Position numbers and translations under genes: made by a program. DNA of 8,041 nt from Spirochaetaceae bacterium (lineage in GTDB: Bacteria > Spirochaetota > Spirochaetia > Treponematales > Breznakiellaceae), in assembly GCA_031255315.1 (NCBI GenBank), contig JAIRSS010000100.1, forward strand, positions 1 through 8,041, written 5' to 3'. Below, piece after piece: positions 5,614-8,041 of this stretch; the first letter of the stretch is position 1, and the number at the start of each line of letters is the position of its first letter. The notes below the pieces were generated by a model. The model saw only the letters and a program-made list of their open reading frames with translations, ran no database searches and was not told where the DNA came from.

Positions 5614-6789
5614 ATGATGAACCCTATTTGTTTGCACAACGGAACGGTCTTAACGAGTTTTGCCGCGATGGAACAATGCGCGGTGTTCATTGAGAACGGC
5701 GTGGTATCCGATGTTTTTTCTAAAAAACGGTTCGAAAAGAAACTTTTTCCCGCCTCTACCGAAATTCTGGATGTGGAAGGCGCGTATATAGCCCCCGGCT
5801 TCATTGACACCCACATCCACGGAACCGGCGGCTATGGGACCGATGACGCTTCAACTGAGTCGGCCCTTGAAATGTCCCGGCGCTTGGCCAGGACCGGGGT
5901 AACCGCGTTCAATCCAACCTTGTATCCTACAGAGCCGGAGATGATGATAGAGGCGGTACGCAACGTAGCCGCCGCCATGGGCAGGGAATCGGGCGCCCGT
6001 ATCATGGGGCTGCACCTGGAAGGTCCGTTTCTTTCCCCGGCCCGCCTGGGGGTGCAGCGCCCCGAAACCCTCAGCCCTGTGGACATCGCCTATATGGAAC
6101 GACTGTGGGAAGCCGCCGGCGGACACATCGTCAATATGACCGTTGCTCCGGAAATCAAGGGGATGCGGGAACTGGCCCTGTACTGTATAAAGAAGGGGAT
6201 AATCCTTCAGGCGGGACATACGGACGCGAAATACGAAAACATGGTGGAGGGTATGCAGGCGGGGATACTCCATTCGACTCATCTCTTCAACGCCATGAGC
6301 AAGCTGGATCACCGCAACCCCAACGCGGTGGGGGCTGTTTTGATCCATCCGGAAATGTCCTGCGAAATCATCGCCGACGGCCGTCATGTCCACCCGGACC
6401 TGTTCAAACTGCTTCTGCGGGAGAAAGCTATTGATAAGATCGTCCTGGTTACCGATAGTCTGAAACCTACAGGGCAGCAGGAAGGTCCGCTGGTTGCCAA
6501 CGGGGAAGAGGTGATCTTCAAGGACGGCCTATTCTACCGGAAGGCCGACGATGTGATTGCCGGATCGGGACTCACCATGATTCGGGGGGTTCAAAACCTT
6601 ACGGCCTTTGGGTTCAGCCTGGAGGACGCGGTAAAAACCGCCGGCTTCAACCCCGCCCAGGTCATGCGGTACCGGGACAAAGGCGCGCTCATTCCCGGCA
6701 AAGACGCGGACATTGTGGTGTTTGACCGGAATTTCAATATTCTTGCGGTTACCGTTGCGGGTATACTCAAATATAACCAGTTTTCATAA
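5614..6789 (+). CDS. nagA: N-acetylglucosamine-6-phosphate deacetylase
   Basis: Hydrolyses GlcNAc-6-phosphate to glucosamine-6-phosphate and acetate, the first committed step of amino-sugar use and of cell-wall GlcNAc recycling. It has 391 residues (E. coli 382) with an amidohydrolase TIM barrel. Visible sites: H67 and H69 (FIDTHIHG), metal ligand E136 (LHLEGPF), H202 (GHTDA), H223 (STHLFNAM), substrate-site H258 (DGRHVH) and catalytic D281 (VTDSLKPTG). The HxH pair points to the two-metal type rather than the E. coli type, which lacks it. Where E. coli has KGTHNP this protein has LGVQRP, so the substrate-site His is Gln; I recall the same in Bacillus NagA. Two ATG codons (5614, 5617) are both usable: GAGG suits the first and GGAG at 5608-5611 the second. 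nagB follows after 10 bp. Confidence 0.97.
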   Translation: MMNPICLHNGTVLTSFAAMEQCAVFIENGVVSDVFSKKRFEKKLFPASTEILDVEGAYIAPGFIDTHIHGTGGYGTDDASTESALEMSRRLARTGVTAFNPTLYPTEPEMMIEAVRNVAAAMGRESGARIMGLHLEGPFLSPARLGVQRPETLSPVDIAYMERLWEAAGGHIVNMTVAPEIKGMRELALYCIKKGIILQAGHTDAKYENMVEGMQAGILHSTHLFNAMSKLDHRNPNAVGAVLIHPEMSCEIIADGRHVHPDLFKLLLREKAIDKIVLVTDSLKPTGQQEGPLVANGEEVIFKDGLFYRKADDVIAGSGLTMIRGVQNLTAFGFSLEDAVKTAGFNPAQVMRYRDKGALIPGKDADIVVFDRNFNILAVTVAGILKYNQFS

Positions 6790-6794
6790 GGGGG
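6790..6794 (+). promoter_or_regulatory. Ribosome binding site of nagB
   Basis: GGGGG directly after the nagA stop codon TAA (6787-6789), 5 bases before the ATG at 6800. It decides the nagB start against the longer open frame that reaches back into nagA. Confidence 0.65.
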
Positions 6795-6799
6795 AAACC

Positions 6800-7585
6800 A
6801 TGCGTTTACTGATTCATAAAAGCGCTGAGGAAGCCGGCGGATGGGCCGCCGGGTACATTGCGGATCGAATCAATGCCTTCGGTCCCGGCGCGGACCGGCC
6901 TTTTGTCTTGGGGCTGCCTACCGGTTCCAGCCCCCTGGCGGCCTATCAGGAACTGATACGGCTCTACCAGGAAGGGCTGGTTTCTTTTGAAGCGGTGGTT
7001 ACTTTTAATATGGACGAATACGTGGGGCTGCCGGAGGATCACCCCCAAAGTTACCACCGGTTCATGTGGGATAATTTCTTTTCCCATATTGACATTCGTA
7101 AAGAAAACGTCCACATCCCGAACGGCGGCGCACCGGATTTGGCCGGGGAATGTGAAGCATACGAGGCGCGAATCCGTTCCTCTGGCGGAATCGAACTTTT
7201 TTTGGGAGGCATGGGGGAGGACGGCCATATCGCCTTCAATGAGCCTGGGTCCTCCCTTTGTTCCCGGACCCGGGTAAAAACCTTAACCAGGGATACCCGC
7301 ATTGCCAACGCCCGGTTTTTTGGCGGCAACGTCGATCTGGTGCCTTCAACCGCCCTTACGGTTGGAGTCGGGACGGTGATGGACGCTAAGGAGGTACTCA
7401 TCCTGGTAAACGGGCATAACAAAGCCCGCGCGCTTCAGGCTGTGGTAGAGGGGGGCGTCAACCATCTCTGGACCCTGTCGTGCCTGCAAATGCATCCCAA
7501 AGCCGTCATTGTTTGTGATGAGGACGCCGCCGGTGAACTGAAAGCCGGTACGGTCCGGTACTTTAAAGATATTGAGCGCCTTTGA
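6800..7585 (+). CDS. nagB: Glucosamine-6-phosphate deaminase
   Basis: Converts glucosamine-6-phosphate to fructose-6-phosphate and ammonia, feeding the NagA product into glycolysis. It has 261 residues (E. coli 266). Catalytic residues sit at the E. coli numbers: D72 (FNMDEYVGL), D141 and H143 ([17 protein letters not shown]) and E148. Phosphate-binding LPTGSSP is at 39-45. The residues known from E. coli to form the GlcNAc-6-phosphate allosteric site, S151, S152, R158, K160, T161 and Y254, are all present, so activation by the NagA substrate is likely. The start at 6800 follows the usual MRLxI opening and the GGGGG binding site; the frame is open upstream to 6713 inside nagA, but that extension has no family match. 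No intrinsic terminator follows. Confidence 0.97.
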   Translation: MRLLIHKSAEEAGGWAAGYIADRINAFGPGADRPFVLGLPTGSSPLAAYQELIRLYQEGLVSFEAVVTFNMDEYVGLPEDHPQSYHRFMWDNFFSHIDIRKENVHIPNGGAPDLAGECEAYEARIRSSGGIELFLGGMGEDGHIAFNEPGSSLCSRTRVKTLTRDTRIANARFFGGNVDLVPSTALTVGVGTVMDAKEVLILVNGHNKARALQAVVEGGVNHLWTLSCLQMHPKAVIVCDEDAAGELKAGTVRYFKDIERL

Positions 7586-7622
7586 ATACTGGGATATTGT
7601 AAAGGCTAAAAGGCAGGAATAC

Positions 7623-7705
7623 GGTCCGCAGATTAACCGGATTACCGCGGATTTTTCGTATCAAGCGTAGTCATAATCTGTGAAACCCAGCGTAATCGGC
7701 GGACC
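7623..7705. repeat. Imperfect palindrome built of 9-bp units
   Basis: Left arm 7623-7653 and right arm 7675-7705 are both 31 bases; 21 of 31 positions pair, including the outer 7 (GGTCCGC/GCGGACC) and GATTA/TAATC just inside. The loop is 21 bases. The left arm reads as three successive 9-mers CGCAGATTA, ACCGGATTA, CCGCGGATT, and the right arm mirrors this less exactly (CGCCGATTA, CGCTGGGTT, TCACAGATT on the minus strand). It resembles, from memory, the GCAGATTAC-type 9-bp-periodic intergenic repeats scattered in several bacterial phyla. It lies 38 bp after nagB and could limit read-through or protect the mRNA 3' end. Confidence 0.65.
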
Positions 7706-7859
7706 ATATTGTCATGTATTTTTGTCGTTTAGTGTTTACGAGGTACTGGGAGGCTGTTATAGCGGCGGCAAGGTGATGAAAAACGCCGGCCGTGCTGGTG
7801 CCGCAGCCGGGAGTAGGTCCGTATTGCCATTTTACCGAAAGTATGCGCATAACTAAGCC
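7706..7859. other. Non-coding stretch before the permease gene
   Basis: I find no convincing promoter, terminator or RNA gene here. A 59-codon minus-strand open frame (7671-7850) overlaps it but has no ribosome binding site and no family I can name. The permease gene has an in-frame stop at 7854-7856 just ahead of its ATG and no clear Shine-Dalgarno. Confidence 0.5.
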
Positions 7860-8041
7860 ATGAAATTCGTGCTGAACAGGCTGGCGCTTACCGTGCTGAC
7901 CTTGTTTTTGGTGTCGCTTATCACGTTTGCGGCCTTTCATATCATACCCGGCGATCCCGCCGCCGCCATGCTGGGGATAGAGGCGACGGAGGCCCGGCTC
8001 GCGGCCCTCCGCGCCGAGATGAACCTGGACAAGAGTCTGCC
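7860..8041 (+). CDS. Oligopeptide/dipeptide-type ABC transporter permease, 5' part
   Basis: The first 60 codons of a membrane permease of the DppB/OppB type (BPD_transp family); the gene runs off the right edge and full proteins are about 300-340 residues. Visible are a start MKFVLNRLALTVL, a hydrophobic first membrane helix at about 7-29, the family signature IIPGDPA (28-34) followed by MLGIEAT, and ALRAEMNLDKSLP, matching the usual ALRxxLGLDxPLP that leads into the periplasmic part. The ATG at 7860 is the first start after an in-frame TAA at 7854-7856; the ribosome binding site is poor. Peptides are the common substrate of the family, but some members carry chito-oligosaccharides or other sugars, and the position behind nagAB leaves that open. 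It is separated from nagB by 274 bp, so its own promoter is likely. Confidence 0.9.
   Translation, partial: MKFVLNRLALTVLTLFLVSLITFAAFHIIPGDPAAAMLGIEATEARLAALRAEMNLDKSL

Noticed and set aside
5851..6393. Minus-strand open frame of 180 codons
   Set aside because: Antisense to nagA and without recognisable features; high GC leaves few stops.
6713..6799. Upstream extension of nagB into nagA
   Set aside because: The ATG at 6800 has a GGGGG binding site and the usual MRLLI start; the extension matches no deaminase.
7586..7622. Intrinsic terminator right after nagB
   Set aside because: No stable stem followed by a T-run is visible; the palindrome further on also lacks one.

Overview
The window reads as chromosomal DNA from an anaerobic, sugar- and polysaccharide-using bacterium. 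A spirochete of the Treponema group is my best guess. It rests mainly on recalled resemblance of the response regulator (a long N-terminal lead before the receiver domain, receiver ending in VLNR) and on the free-standing flavo-diiron protein typical of strict anaerobes. I could not run a search, so the taxonomy is inference. All genes look intact apart from the two cut by the window ends. There is no rRNA, tRNA, CRISPR array or transposase gene that I can support.

Layout. Positions 1-3449 are on the minus strand and, read in transcription order, contain kduI (5-keto-4-deoxyuronate isomerase), a LUD-domain protein with a C-terminal cysteine cluster, birA (biotin-protein ligase without a DNA-binding domain) and serS (seryl-tRNA synthetase, 3' end outside the window). 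kduI and the LUD gene are 8 bp apart and birA and serS 12 bp apart. About 154 bp separates the two pairs. Positions 3450-3776 form a divergent intergenic region with a promoter candidate for each direction, a GC palindrome and a G-rich dyad.

On the plus strand, 3777-5510 holds a single-domain CheY-like response regulator followed 39 bp later by fprA (flavo-diiron protein), probably one transcription unit. Positions 5614-7585 hold nagA and nagB, 10 bp apart. They convert N-acetylglucosamine-6-phosphate to fructose-6-phosphate, acetate and ammonia. After a 274 bp gap containing a large imperfect palindrome built from 9-bp units, the first 60 codons of an oligopeptide-type ABC transporter permease run off the right edge.

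Together the window covers catabolism of uronates (kduI) and amino sugars (nagAB, perhaps with the transporter), reductive oxygen or nitric oxide detoxification (fprA) linked to an orphan regulator, and housekeeping biotinylation and tRNA charging. I see no clear undescribed multi-gene system. The items most worth a second look are the response regulator-fprA pairing, the LUD gene behind kduI, the 9-bp-periodic palindrome, and the hairpin that could present the nagA ribosome binding site in its loop.
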